In this document: positions 1 through 9,414 of the stretch, one piece after another
Layout: each line of letters opens with the position of its first letter
Position numbering within the stretch: position 1 is the first letter of the stretch
Made by a program: the position numbers and the translations under genes
Source: Bacteroidota bacterium
GTDB taxonomy: Bacteria; Bacteroidota; Ignavibacteria; Kryptoniales; JAKASW01
Assembly: GCA_021825585.1 (NCBI GenBank)
Contig: JAKAGT010000006.1
Span: 1 to 64,000 of the forward strand
Length of the DNA stretch: 64,000 nucleotides
Direction of reading: 5' to 3'
The notes under the pieces: model-generated
The model's input: only the letters and a program-made list of their open reading frames with translations
The model's database searches: none
Told to the model about the DNA's origin: nothing

Positions 1-66
1 ATCGATTACAAACTCCGCGAGCAGGTAGCTGATTCAATACCCCCAAGAAAGTTCCCTAAAGTGTAA
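1..66 (+). CDS. 3' end of an unidentified gene (partial)
   Basis: Frame 1 is open from the window edge and stops at TAA 64-66. It encodes 21 residues (IDYKLREQVADSIPPRKFPK, then V). The fragment is too short to assign to a family. Its last bases are copied 39 bases downstream as a short direct repeat. It could be the real end of an upstream gene, or chance coding at the window edge. Confidence 0.4.
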   Translation: MDYKLREQVADSIPPRKFPKV

Positions 67-113
67 ACGATGTTGTGACACAGCTAAGAGTCCTAAAAAG
101 TGTAAACGATGTT
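58..113 (+). repeat. 17-bp direct repeat
   Basis: The 17-mer AAAGTGTAAACGATGTT occurs at 58-74 and again at 97-113, with a period of 39 bases. Both copies are preceded by a CCTAAA stretch and followed by RTGA. The first copy carries the stop codon of the upstream reading frame. The second lies just before ATG 114, a possible start of the small downstream ORF. This looks like a local tandem duplication of about 40 bases. Confidence 0.6.
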
Positions 114-371
114 ATGAAACATGACAGTTATCCTCTTCCCGCCGGAATCGCCAGGAATGCGATGAAGGTAGGTTTCATCAGGGGTATCTACAAGATACCC
201 GCGCAATTGATTGAATATTTTGTCCACGACGTGCATTATGATTCATCGAGGACTAATCGGCTGATAAAAAAGTATGAGATATCCTGCCCGCGATTCACGG
301 AGTATTACCTCAACTTGGTGAAGTTCTTTCAATCGCACAAGCAGGACGAACTGCAAGGGATATTAATCTGA
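75..371 (+). CDS. small protein, possible C-terminal remnant of an SDR-type oxidoreductase
   Basis: This ORF has 98 codons from GTG 75, or 85 from ATG 114; neither start has a clear Shine-Dalgarno. I see no complete domain. The stretch from FVHDVHYDSS through PRFTEYYLNLVKFF resembles the last ~60 residues of extended short-chain dehydrogenases, where a Tyr-Asp-Ser segment is followed by a helix and a final 'lv.ff..hk' helix. No Rossmann fold or Tyr-x3-Lys site is present, so if the likeness is real this is a truncated remnant and probably not an enzyme. It lies 12 bases before glgP in the same direction. A free-standing small protein of unknown role is the alternative. Confidence 0.4.
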   Translation: MTQLRVLKSVNDVMKHDSYPLPAGIARNAMKVGFIRGIYKIPAQLIEYFVHDVHYDSSRTNRLIKKYEISCPRFTEYYLNLVKFFQSHKQDELQGILI

Positions 372-383
372 GGTGAGCAAATA

Positions 384-2498
384 ATGACAGAAAAGACGTT
401 TCACTTTGCCAAAGAACGAAAGAAAGTATATGAACTCGCCTACAATTTGCGCTGGTCATTTGATTGCCCGACCCAGCAATTCTTCGCGAAGCTGAGTCCG
501 CGTATCTGGGATATTACCAATCATAATCCCATAGCAGTGCTCAACGAGATAAGCGAGGACGAATTGCGTTCGCGTCTCATGAGCAAAACCATGCGGGACG
601 AACTCGAATTGTGCCACAAATCACTTCGGGATTACCTGCGTGCGGTGCGACGGCCAATTGCTGCGTTCAAGCAGTTCGACAGACACCCGGTGGCTTACTT
701 CAGCGCCGAGATAGGCATTCACGAGAGCCTTCCTATCTATTCGGGCGGACTCGGAATCCTGTCCGGTGATCACACGAAGAGTGCCAGCGACATCGGCTTG
801 AATTTCGTGGGAGTGACCCTTTTTTACAGGCAGGGATACTTCATTCAGAGAATCAACAGCGAAGGATGGCAGCTCGAGGATTATAACCAGCACGATCACC
901 ACAGCCTTCCGGTCGTCCCCGTGGAAGACGAGGGTGGAAAGCTCGTCAAAGTGCAGGTTCAGATCGGGCGAAGTCTGGTCTCGGTCGCCGCTTACAAAGC
1001 GGTCGTAGGAAGGTCGGTGTTGTATCTACTCGAAACCAATCTGCCGGAGAACGAGGAGCATTACCGCGACCTGACTGCCCGCGTCTATGGCGGAGACAGC
1101 ACAACAAGAATCTCTCAGGAAATTATTCTCGGTATCGGGGGAGCGAAGCTCCTGAGGGCACTCGAATACGAGCCCGCGGTATACCACATGAACGAAGGTC
1201 ACTCAGCGTTCCTCACACTCGAGCTTCTGCATGAACAGCTGCTGCTCGGGCGGTCTCTCGACAGAGCCGTAGAGGAGGTGAAGAAGAGATGTGTCTTCAC
1301 AACTCATACGCCTGTCGCTGCGGGGCACGACAGGTTCAGCCAGGATTTGATAAATTTCAGCCTGAGTGAGTTCGTGTCCTCACTCGGTGTCACTCTCGAC
1401 GGTTTCATGAAATTCGGCAGGGTACATCCCGACGACAAAGCAGAGACTTTCTGCATGACGGTCCTCGCGCTGAAGATGAGCCGCGGGGCAAACGCCGTCA
1501 GCGAACTGAACGGGAAGGTCAGCAGGCAAATGTGGACGGGGCTTTTTCCGGGAAAGAAGGCCGAACAGGTGCCTATCGGGCATATCACCAATGGCATACA
1601 CAGCCTCTCCTGGCTTGCAATGGAATCACGGGCAGTGTACGAAAAGGTGGCGGGTCCTGATTGGATGAGCAAGCTTGAACACTCCGCGGAGTGGAATGCA
1701 CTTGTTACGAGACTTCCGGAAGATGAGATTTGGGCTCTGCGATATGCACTCCGAAGAAGGCTGGTCGAATTTATCAGAGAGAGGATGAAGAGGCAGCAGA
1801 TCAGATACGGTAATTCATCGGCGCAGGTCGAAAAACTGTTCAACCCCGATGCACTGACAATCGGCTTCTCGAGAAGGTTTGCTACATACAAACGTGCACC
1901 ACTGGTGTTCACCGATTTAGACAGAGCTGCGCAGTTGCTGGGCGACAAGAAACGGCCTGTCCAGATTGTCTTCAGCGGAAAGGCTCATCCGAGAGACGAT
2001 GCCGGAAAGGCTTTCATACAACTGATAATAAACCTGAGTCGCGACTCCCGCTTTGCCGGAAAAATAGTCTTCGTCGAAGACTACGACATGGGACTTGCGC
2101 GCCAGCTCGTTGCAGGGTGCGATGTTTGGCTGAACAACCCGAAGCGTCCCCTCGAAGCGAGCGGTACGAGCGGGCAGAAAATTGTCATGAACGGCGGAAT
2201 AAACTGCAGCATCATGGACGGATGGTGGCGGGAGGCCTATAACGGGAAGAACGGTTTTGCCATTGGTGAAGACAAAGAGTTGCATGTCACGCCGGAAGAG
2301 CAGGACAAGATCGACTCTCAGAATTTGTATGAGATACTGGAGCGGAAGCTGATACCGCTTTTCTACGACCGGGATGCATCGGGGCTCCCCCTGAAGTGGA
2401 TCAAAATGATCAAAGAATCGATAAGAACCATCGCACCCGTCTACAACACCACGAGGATGGTAAAAGACTACGTTCACAAATACTACATGCAAAAGTGA
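384..2498 (+). CDS. glgP: alpha-glucan (glycogen/maltodextrin) phosphorylase
   Basis: The enzyme cleaves alpha-1,4-glucans with phosphate to release glucose-1-phosphate in the cytoplasm. The 704-residue length fits the short bacterial type with an N-terminal DUF3417 region (about residues 10-110) and a GT-B core. Seen in sequence: GGLGILSGDH near residue 120, THTPVAAGHD, HITNGIH, FSRRFATYKR and the pyridoxal-phosphate segment EASGTSGQK with Lys599. AGGTGAG at 371-377 sits 6 bases before the ATG. Transketolase and phosphoglucose isomerase follow on the same strand, so the group probably channels stored glucan into central carbon metabolism. The GH57 enzyme at 53661 could supply or remodel its substrate. 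The family is certain; the preferred substrate (glycogen or maltodextrin) is not. Confidence 0.95.
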   Translation: MTEKTFHFAKERKKVYELAYNLRWSFDCPTQQFFAKLSPRIWDITNHNPIAVLNEISEDELRSRLMSKTMRDELELCHKSLRDYLRAVRRPIAAFKQFDRHPVAYFSAEIGIHESLPIYSGGLGILSGDHTKSASDIGLNFVGVTLFYRQGYFIQRINSEGWQLEDYNQHDHHSLPVVPVEDEGGKLVKVQVQIGRSLVSVAAYKAVVGRSVLYLLETNLPENEEHYRDLTARVYGGDSTTRISQEIILGIGGAKLLRALEYEPAVYHMNEGHSAFLTLELLHEQLLLGRSLDRAVEEVKKRCVFTTHTPVAAGHDRFSQDLINFSLSEFVSSLGVTLDGFMKFGRVHPDDKAETFCMTVLALKMSRGANAVSELNGKVSRQMWTGLFPGKKAEQVPIGHITNGIHSLSWLAMESRAVYEKVAGPDWMSKLEHSAEWNALVTRLPEDEIWALRYALRRRLVEFIRERMKRQQIRYGNSSAQVEKLFNPDALTIGFSRRFATYKRAPLVFTDLDRAAQLLGDKKRPVQIVFSGKAHPRDDAGKAFIQLIINLSRDSRFAGKIVFVEDYDMGLARQLVAGCDVWLNNPKRPLEASGTSGQKIVMNGGINCSIMDGWWREAYNGKNGFAIGEDKELHVTPEEQDKIDSQNLYEILERKLIPLFYDRDASGLPLKWIKMIKESIRTIAPVYNTTRMVKDYVHKYYMQK

Positions 2499-2544
2499 AA
2501 ATTTGTCGCGAAACACATCGTGATTCGCGGGAAAGGTACCGAAC

Positions 2545-4539
2545 ATGACTAAGACTGAGGAACTTTGTATAAATACGATTCGCTTTCTGGCGGTGGATGC
2601 CGTCCAGAAGGCAAATTCGGGACACCCCGGAATGCCCATGGGCACCGCCCCGATTGGTTATACTCTCTGGACCAAGTACATGAAGTACAACCCCAGGAAC
2701 CCTAAGTGGTTCAACCGGGACCGCTTCGTTCTTTCTGCCGGACACGGATCGATGCTCCTTTATTCCCTGCTTCACCTCACGGGATTTGATGTCTCGCTGG
2801 AAGACCTGAAGCAGTTCAGGCAATTCGGAAGTATCACCCCCGGGCATCCCGAATACGGGATGACGCCAGGAGTCGAGACGACTACCGGTCCGCTCGGACA
2901 GGGGTTGGGCAACGCCATCGGGATGGCGATTGCGGAGGCGCACCTGGCCGCCAGATTCAATAGAGACGGTCTCAACATCGTGGACCACAACACATACGTC
3001 ATCGCAGGAGACGGGGACATGATGGAAGGTGTGACCGGCGAAGCCAGCTCGATTGCCGGACATCTCAGGCTGGGAAAACTGATAGTTTTCTACGACGACA
3101 ACCATATTACGATCGAGGGGAATACCGAGCTGGCTTTCAGCGAGGACGTACTTGCAAGATATGCCGCGTACGGCTGGCATACCCAGCGCGTCGCAGACGG
3201 TAACGACCTCGATGCGATTTCGAAAGCTGTCGATGCCGCAAAGAATATGAAGGATAAGCCGTCGGTAATAGGCGTGAGAACGCACATAGGGTACGGCTCT
3301 CCAAACAAACAGGACACCGGCGAAGCACACGGCTCGCCGCTCGGAGATAAAGAAGTCGAACTGACGAAGAAGAACCTCGGCTGGCCGCTTGAGCCGAAAT
3401 TTCTCATACCGGACGAGGCTCTCTCGGCGTTTCGAAAAGCCGTGGACCGGGGAAAGAAAGACGAGGAGGAATGGAACAACCTCTTTAGCGAGTACAGGAA
3501 GAAATTCCCGGATCTCGCCGAGGAATTCCGGTTGTGGCTTTCCGGCAAGGTACCGGCTGATGCCATTAAGGATATCCCTCGTTTCGATCCCGCTGCCGGA
3601 TCCGTCGCGACCAGGTCAGCGTCCGGAAAGGTAATAAACGCCTTCGCTCCAAAAGTCGGAAATTTTCTCGGAGGGGCGGCAGATCTTTCTCCTTCGACCG
3701 ATACCATCATGAAGGAGTACGCCTCCTTTTCGAGCTCGGACAGGGAAGGACGAAATTTCCATTTTGGAATACGCGAGCACGGTATGGGTGCAATACTCAA
3801 CGGAATGGCGGCGCACGGCGGTCTTATTCCGTTCGGGGCGACATTCCTGGTCTTTTCAGATTACATGCGCCCGCCCATCAGACTCGCGGCGCTTTCGCAT
3901 TTCAGAACCATTTACGTGTTTACGCACGACAGCATAGGCCTCGGTGAAGATGGGCCGACGCACCAGCCGGTGGAGCATTTCATGGCGCTTCGCGACATCC
4001 CCGGCCTTATCGTGATCCGGCCTGCAGATGCAAATGAGACTGCCGATGCATGGAAATATATCCTCGAATATGATAAAGGCCCGGTTGCGATCCTGTTGAC
4101 CAGGCAGAAGCTCCCCGTGTTGGATCGGAAGAAGTACGCCGGCGAAGCCGGACTTCACCGCGGAGCGTATATCCTTGCCGAGTCCGGCGACCCAGAAGTC
4201 ATCATTATTGCCACAGGCAGTGAAGTGTCCGTAGCCGTGAAGGCATACGAGGAGCTTGTGGCGAAAGGTAAAAAGGTGAGACTCGTCAGTATGCCGAGCT
4301 TTGAAGTCTTCGACAAACAGGACGAGCGCTACCGCGAATCGGTGCTGCCGTCCAAAGTGCGCCGGCGCGTGTCGATCGAAGCCGGCATTACAAAAGGATG
4401 GGCCAAATACGTCGGCGATGACGGCATCTCAATCGGGGTCGACAGGTTCGGCTCCTCGGCACCGGGAGAGGTTGTCATGAGAGAGTATGGAATAACGAGC
4501 GAAGCGGTTGTCGCGGCGGTAGACAAATTATTGAAGTAA
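2545..4539 (+). CDS. tkt: transketolase
   Basis: This thiamine-diphosphate enzyme of the pentose phosphate pathway moves two-carbon ketol units between sugar phosphates. It has 664 residues, the usual full length, with all three domains. Visible motifs are GHPGMPMG near residue 28, [16 protein letters not shown], the ThDP/Mg motif GDGDMMEGV followed by DDN, the pyrimidine-domain GIREHGMGA, and [14 protein letters not shown]. It starts 46 bases after glgP and ends 13 bases before pgi, so the three are probably one transcription unit. Nothing looks unusual in the protein. A separate 1-deoxyxylulose-5-phosphate synthase is unlikely because the transketolase-specific HGSPLG and histidine loops are intact. 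Confidence 0.96.
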   Translation: MTKTEELCINTIRFLAVDAVQKANSGHPGMPMGTAPIGYTLWTKYMKYNPRNPKWFNRDRFVLSAGHGSMLLYSLLHLTGFDVSLEDLKQFRQFGSITPGHPEYGMTPGVETTTGPLGQGLGNAIGMAIAEAHLAARFNRDGLNIVDHNTYVIAGDGDMMEGVTGEASSIAGHLRLGKLIVFYDDNHITIEGNTELAFSEDVLARYAAYGWHTQRVADGNDLDAISKAVDAAKNMKDKPSVIGVRTHIGYGSPNKQDTGEAHGSPLGDKEVELTKKNLGWPLEPKFLIPDEALSAFRKAVDRGKKDEEEWNNLFSEYRKKFPDLAEEFRLWLSGKVPADAIKDIPRFDPAAGSVATRSASGKVINAFAPKVGNFLGGAADLSPSTDTIMKEYASFSSSDREGRNFHFGIREHGMGAILNGMAAHGGLIPFGATFLVFSDYMRPPIRLAALSHFRTIYVFTHDSIGLGEDGPTHQPVEHFMALRDIPGLIVIRPADANETADAWKYILEYDKGPVAILLTRQKLPVLDRKKYAGEAGLHRGAYILAESGDPEVIIIATGSEVSVAVKAYEELVAKGKKVRLVSMPSFEVFDKQDERYRESVLPSKVRRRVSIEAGITKGWAKYVGDDGISIGVDRFGSSAPGEVVMREYGITSEAVVAAVDKLLK

Positions 4540-4552
4540 GAGGGTCATTCAA

Positions 4553-6241
4553 ATGTCAATCAAGTATCAATTTGAAATCGGAGAAAATCAGAAAATCCTT
4601 TCGGAAGCATTGCAGAAGGTTTCGGATGATCAGTTGCTGAAGAAGATGTGGCAGAAAGATGGTTCGGTCTGGACCGACGATCCGCGCCACCATATCGTCG
4701 CCGCGAACAGGCTTGGATGGCTGGATCTTCCGTCAAAGATGGGATGTGAGACGGAAGCGCTGGAAGATTTTGCGGAATCGAAGGCATTTCGAAAACTCAA
4801 ACACATCGTTCATCTCGGCATGGGAGGCAGCAGTCTGGCTCCCGAGGTTTTCTACAAGACTATTGGAAATGCTGCCGATTATCCCGAGTTGATTGTTCTC
4901 GATTCAACCGATCCCGATTATGTCGACGATGTCTTGAAGAGGATCGACCCTGGCATGTCGCTGTTTATTATTGCTTCCAAATCCGGAACAACTGTCGAGA
5001 CTCATTCGCTCGCGGAATTCTTCTACGAGAGACTGGTCCAGGCTGACCCTGAATCTGCGGCAAATCATTTTATCGCTATAACTGATCCCGGAACGGCGCT
5101 GCAAAAGGAAGGAGAACAGAAGTACGCTAAGGTTTTCGTCAACCCATCGGACATAGGCGGAAGGTATTCAGCACTCAGCTACTTCGGGATCGTACCTTTT
5201 GCATTACTCGGCAGGGATCTCAAGCGGTTCCTGGAGAAGGCAAAGGAAGAAGAAAGTAAATGCGGAAAAAATGTGCCTCCGGAAACCTGCGATCCGGTTA
5301 AATTGGGTGCACTTCTGGGCAAGCTCGCAGAAGCGACGCAGAACAAGCTCACTATTCAGACCAGTTCTTCGCTTTCGACGGTGGGATGGTGGATCGAGCA
5401 GCTGGTTGCGGAGAGCACGGGAAAAGAGGGAAAGGGAATATTGCCGGTCAATGGAGAGGAGTTGACGGCGCCTGCCTTCTATTCCAGCGATCGCGTCTTT
5501 GTCTATATGAAGCTTCACGGCGACATCGAGCTTGAGAAAGAAGAGAAACTCAAGATACTGCAGAGCAGCGGCTTTCCAGTGGTGCAGATAGAAATTGACA
5601 ATATTTACGAATTGGGCGGTTTGTTCTACCACTGGGAGGTCGCGACTGCGGCCGCCGCGTCGATCATGCGAATCGATCCGTTCGACGAGCCGAACGTCCA
5701 GGAAAGCAAGGACAACACGAAACGAGTCCTGAACGAATTCAGATCGACGGGCAGAATTGAATTTGACGCCGCACCTATCCTGGACGGCGAGATGAGAGTC
5801 TACGGTAATGTCGCGACGGCGGGCGATGTCGATGGTGTTTTAACTAACCTCTTCGCGGGAAGGAAAGCCGGAGACTACCTGGCGATCATGGCATACCTGC
5901 CGAGGCTGCAGAAAGTCGATGAACTTTTGAGCAGGTTCCAGGCTGAGCTGCGCGACAGGTTGAAAATTCCGGTTACAGTCGGATACGGGCCGAGGTTTCT
6001 GCATTCGACCGGACAGTTCCACAAGGGCGGCACGAAGAACGGGCTTTATCTACAATTCGTGCACCAGCCTCAGAAGGACTTAGCCATTCCGGGAGAAAGC
6101 TACACCTTCTCGAACCTCTTCCTCGCCCAGGCTGCCGGAGATTACATCTCCTTGAAATCAAAGGACAAGCCGGTTGTTTCCATCGTACTCGGTGGAGACT
6201 TCTACAAACAATTGGCAGGGATCGTCGGAAAGATTAAGTAA
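4553..6241 (+). CDS. pgi: glucose-6-phosphate isomerase (TAL/PGI-type, stand-alone)
   Basis: It interconverts glucose-6-phosphate and fructose-6-phosphate. The 562 residues match the PGI half of the bifunctional transaldolase/phosphoglucose isomerase family rather than the classical E. coli enzyme. Signatures are HLGMGGSSLAPEV near residue 86 (sugar-phosphate binding), ASKSGTTVET near residue 143 (SIS domain), and FHKGGTKNGLYLQF near the C-terminus, typical of the TAL-PGI form. The transaldolase half is absent and nothing upstream restores it, so a separate transaldolase is expected elsewhere. GGGTCATTC precedes the ATG, 13 bases after tkt. It converges with the minus-strand gene at 6332. Confidence 0.92.
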   Translation: MSIKYQFEIGENQKILSEALQKVSDDQLLKKMWQKDGSVWTDDPRHHIVAANRLGWLDLPSKMGCETEALEDFAESKAFRKLKHIVHLGMGGSSLAPEVFYKTIGNAADYPELIVLDSTDPDYVDDVLKRIDPGMSLFIIASKSGTTVETHSLAEFFYERLVQADPESAANHFIAITDPGTALQKEGEQKYAKVFVNPSDIGGRYSALSYFGIVPFALLGRDLKRFLEKAKEEESKCGKNVPPETCDPVKLGALLGKLAEATQNKLTIQTSSSLSTVGWWIEQLVAESTGKEGKGILPVNGEELTAPAFYSSDRVFVYMKLHGDIELEKEEKLKILQSSGFPVVQIEIDNIYELGGLFYHWEVATAAAASIMRIDPFDEPNVQESKDNTKRVLNEFRSTGRIEFDAAPILDGEMRVYGNVATAGDVDGVLTNLFAGRKAGDYLAIMAYLPRLQKVDELLSRFQAELRDRLKIPVTVGYGPRFLHSTGQFHKGGTKNGLYLQFVHQPQKDLAIPGESYTFSNLFLAQAAGDYISLKSKDKPVVSIVLGGDFYKQLAGIVGKIK

Positions 6242-6331
6242 TCAACAATCGGCGACGAAACGGCCCGCCCGCTTGCCGTTCGGGAGTCCAACTACTTTAC
6301 AGCTTCACGAATCGGATGATGAGGCAGGGTT

Positions 6332-7816
6332 CTATAGGAAAAGCAGCGGCATTGCCACCGCGCCCACAACGCTTGCGGCAAAGTTAACTACATCGTTGTT
6401 TATCCACCTGTAACCCTGGATGAGCGTCGTCTCTTGCTGGTCACAGTGAATCTTTCGCTCCGTGATCTTAGCACAGGAGGCGCAGCGATATTGGGATTGC
6501 AGTGTACCGCCCAGAAGGCTGTCTGCCAGACTCCCAATTGCACCGCTGAGAGCTCCCGCGACGACGAACCTCAAAGGGAACACCGCGTAAGCACCGGCAA
6601 ACGGAAGTGTCAAGAATGCGAGCACGGCGGCGGAAAACAGCCCCGAGGCTGTGCCGAGCGACGATACTGCTCCCGAAACGCCTTTCTCGACCTTTCGCCA
6701 AAGGGACAAAGAGAAGGGATTTTTCCGTGAGAATACGCCGATTTCCGTCGCAAGCGTATCGGCGGTTACTGCGGTGAGTGCACCGACGTAGGCAAGAAAC
6801 CAATGGTAGTTGGGAGACAGGACGTTACAGATTAACATGAGAAGCGCAAAGGCGCCGTTCGCGAAGACCTGCGCTGAATCGCGGGTGTGACTCTTCTCGT
6901 AAAGTAAATTGTAGCCGGCCTTTTTCCCCGCGAATAGTTTTGAAGCTATACTTCCGATCAGGAAGAACAATAGAATCGGCACCGACCATCTCCACCCGCC
7001 AAAGCCGAAGATGAAGCCGCCAAGGATGAAAGTGGCCACAGCACCATCGCTCTTGAGAAATTTCAATTTGTAGGACAAGCTTGCCACTGCAATCGCAAGT
7101 AACTCGCCTAAGATGAAAGAATCGAATAACACGCGATCACTTACGGCAACGTATACCAGCAGCGCCGAGAAGAGCGGCACGGAGAGGTTGTCGGTTGCCT
7201 TCGGCGAGACAAGCTCGACAGCTGCGATCATAAGACCGATTGCGGTTGAAATTTCCAGCAGCGTGATTGCAGTGAGACCGCCGATCAATGCGGAAGACTG
7301 TCGGAAAAAGAGGATCCCGATGAACACCGTTGCGGAAGTGACAACGAACATTGCGGCGCTTCCTTCCAGTGTCTTGCGTTCTCCAAAAGCCGAGACGGGA
7401 TGAGTGTTCTTGAGTGCCGTTCCGAAGATTGCGGCAGCAGGATCAGCCAACCCCATAACCAGCATGGCGACCGAGACAATGAACGGATGAGTGTCCCACA
7501 GAAGCAGTACCAACGCAAGGAATGACACCGGATAGTAAACCGTTCCAAGGTTCTTCTTGTCGAGATTCATGCCCTTGAACATCCCAAGTCTCACGGATAC
7601 GAAGTTTACTATGACAAATATCCCTGCCAGCAAAGCGGGATACAGCTTAGATGTAAAAAGTAACGGTGTAAAGAACACGACAACCGCAACTGCAGCGTGT
7701 ACGAACTCGCGTGTCTTCTTCGGGTGGAGGCGGTATCGGTTCTTAATTTGGTCGGCAGCCACGACCAGTGCGGTGAGTCCCGCAAGGACGAGAACGAAGT
7801 TTAGGGGTTGATTCAT
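6332..7816 (-). CDS. fused membrane isoprenol kinase (dolichol/phytol-kinase-like) + DUF92 (VTE6-like) protein
   Basis: This is a predicted 494-residue polytopic membrane protein with two fused modules. Residues 1-225 resemble the dolichol kinase/phytol kinase/CDP-diglyceride synthetase superfamily: many membrane segments, the conserved GLADPAAAIFG with an acidic residue in the membrane, and FGERKTLEGSAAMF. Residues 235-494 are a DUF92 domain, the family of plant VTE6 phytyl-phosphate kinase, with LKSDGAVATFILGG, TADTLATEIG and GVSGAVSSLG, and a cysteine-bearing loop CASCAKITERKIHC near the end. In plants, VTE5 makes phytyl phosphate and VTE6 makes phytyl diphosphate. A fusion suggests both steps of an isoprenol salvage path, though the substrate here is unknown. 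ATG 7816 is preferred because the upstream extension to TTG 7918 is polar and lacks a ribosome site. Confidence 0.82.
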   Translation of the reverse strand: MNQPLNFVLVLAGLTALVVAADQIKNRYRLHPKKTREFVHAAVAVVVFFTPLLFTSKLYPALLAGIFVIVNFVSVRLGMFKGMNLDKKNLGTVYYPVSFLALVLLLWDTHPFIVSVAMLVMGLADPAAAIFGTALKNTHPVSAFGERKTLEGSAAMFVVTSATVFIGILFFRQSSALIGGLTAITLLEISTAIGLMIAAVELVSPKATDNLSVPLFSALLVYVAVSDRVLFDSFILGELLAIAVASLSYKLKFLKSDGAVATFILGGFIFGFGGWRWSVPILLFFLIGSIASKLFAGKKAGYNLLYEKSHTRDSAQVFANGAFALLMLICNVLSPNYHWFLAYVGALTAVTADTLATEIGVFSRKNPFSLSLWRKVEKGVSGAVSSLGTASGLFSAAVLAFLTLPFAGAYAVFPLRFVVAGALSGAIGSLADSLLGGTLQSQYRCASCAKITERKIHCDQQETTLIQGYRWINNDVVNFAASVVGAVAMPLLFL

Positions 7817-8095
7817 CGGGAAGAAACTAAGTTGTGCGGGCTGAAAATACAAATTACCGGCGAAGTCTGTCGTCCTTTTTCGAACGCAATCTCGTGAATC
7901 CCCTTTCTTGTACTCCAAAGGGGGAAGGATCGCGGTGGAGAGTGGGTTCCGTTGCGGCGCAGGTTGATATGGAATTTCCTTTCATTTACATTTTAACGTT
8001 GTGCTTGGTGATTGCGGCGCCCATAATAACAAAGGGTATCCATGATATCCTTGTCCAGTCTTCACAAACGTTTGGATGAAAATGGAGGTTTTGTC

Positions 8096-9337
8096 GTGAA
8101 AATGTTTCCCTCGCTTGTGGTTCTTCTCGTCTTTCTTGCAGTCTCTGTTTCCGGCTCGGCGCAGGAGCGAGCAAGGACCGGAGACGAAATGTTCGTCGAG
8201 AAATATCTCGATCTTATAAAGGGGAAGTCCATCGGGATTGTCACAAACCATAGCGGCCTTTTGCCTGATGGCCGGCATATTGCGGACGTGCTCGCAAAGG
8301 TGCCGGGAGTCAAATTGGTCGCGCTTTTTGGCCCGGAACACGGAATACGCGGGAACGTGCCCGACGCGGAAGTGATCCCCAATAGTGTCGACGAAAGGAC
8401 CGGCGTGCCGGTCTACTCTCTCTATGGCGCGGTAAGACAACCGACCGCAGAAATGTTGAAGGGCATCGATGTCCTCATCTATGACATACAGGATGTCGGT
8501 GTCAGGTTCTATACTTTCGTAAGTACGATGCAGCTTGCCATGGAGGCTGCTGCGATGAACCACATAAAATTCATCGTCCTGGACCGGCCTGACATGCTCA
8601 GACCTGATCTGGTAGACGGACCTCTTCTCGCGGATTCGCTGAGATCTTTCGTAGGAATGCAGCCGGTGCCCAGCGTGTACGGAATGACTCCAGGCGAGTA
8701 TGCGGCGATGATGAATGAAGAAGGGATGCTGGATGGAGGGCTGAAGGCGGACCTTGAAGTTATAAGGATGGAGAATTACAGACGGGACTTGTGGTATGAT
8801 CGGACGGGACTGGAATGGGTCAATCCATCGCCGAATCTGCCCGACATGAACGCGGTCGAGGTTTATCCGGGGACGGTACTGATCGAAGGAACAAACGTGT
8901 CGGAAGGAAGAGGAACCGATCACCCTTTTGAGATGATCGGGGCTCCATTTATCGACGGCGAGAAGCTGGCCGCATTGATGAACGAACAACTTCTGCCCGG
9001 CGTGAAGTTTGATCCCGTCAACTTTACCCCGAAGCCGCTGCCCTGGGTTACCGATCCCAAGTACAACGGGCAGATGTGTCACGGAGTTAGGATTCAGGTT
9101 ACCGACAGAGATGAATTCAAACCGGTCGAGACGGGCGTTTACCTCGTCTGGGCCATCAGACAGACTGCACAAAAGGAACTCGAAATACGGAGTGCTGAGT
9201 TTGACAGGCTCAGCGGCATCAGCGACGTTCGGTTGCTTCTTGAATCAGGTGCAACTCCGCAGGAGATTTTCGACAGGTGGAATGAGGGAATGGAGAAATT
9301 CAAAGAGACAAGGGAAAAATACCTTATCTATGAATAG
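8096..9337 (+). CDS. secreted DUF1343 / NamZ-type exo-beta-N-acetylmuramidase
   Basis: The DUF1343 family includes NamZ, which removes non-reducing terminal MurNAc from peptidoglycan fragments. GTG 8096 is chosen as start because GGAGG at 8084-8088 lies 7 bases before it; the product is then 413 residues and opens with a signal peptide (FPSLVVLLVFLAVSVSGSAQ). Family motifs are IGIVTNHSGL, LFGPEHGIRG, DVGVRFYTF, LDRPDMLR, and EGTNVSEGRGTDHPFEMIGAP around residue 270. The periplasmic location and the wall-recycling role are inferred from family and signal peptide. It diverges from the minus-strand fusion gene across a 279-base gap that contains no other gene I can support. Confidence 0.9.
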   Translation: MKMFPSLVVLLVFLAVSVSGSAQERARTGDEMFVEKYLDLIKGKSIGIVTNHSGLLPDGRHIADVLAKVPGVKLVALFGPEHGIRGNVPDAEVIPNSVDERTGVPVYSLYGAVRQPTAEMLKGIDVLIYDIQDVGVRFYTFVSTMQLAMEAAAMNHIKFIVLDRPDMLRPDLVDGPLLADSLRSFVGMQPVPSVYGMTPGEYAAMMNEEGMLDGGLKADLEVIRMENYRRDLWYDRTGLEWVNPSPNLPDMNAVEVYPGTVLIEGTNVSEGRGTDHPFEMIGAPFIDGEKLAALMNEQLLPGVKFDPVNFTPKPLPWVTDPKYNGQMCHGVRIQVTDRDEFKPVETGVYLVWAIRQTAQKELEIRSAEFDRLSGISDVRLLLESGATPQEIFDRWNEGMEKFKETREKYLIYE

Positions 9338-9414
9338 GCGTGTCCGTTCCATGGCACAACGTATTCCTTGGACTTACAGGCCCCTTTTCGTAAATTACAA
9401 AAAAGGGATTCGGT

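Noticed and set aside
2410-3330. 306-residue minus-strand frame opposite transketolase
   Set aside because: It is Cys/His/Val-rich and motif-free, antisense to a conserved thiamine enzyme.
7982-9172. 396-residue minus-strand open frame opposite the NamZ gene
   Set aside because: No family-like motif or ribosome site; the opposite strand encodes a clear DUF1343 protein with a signal peptide.
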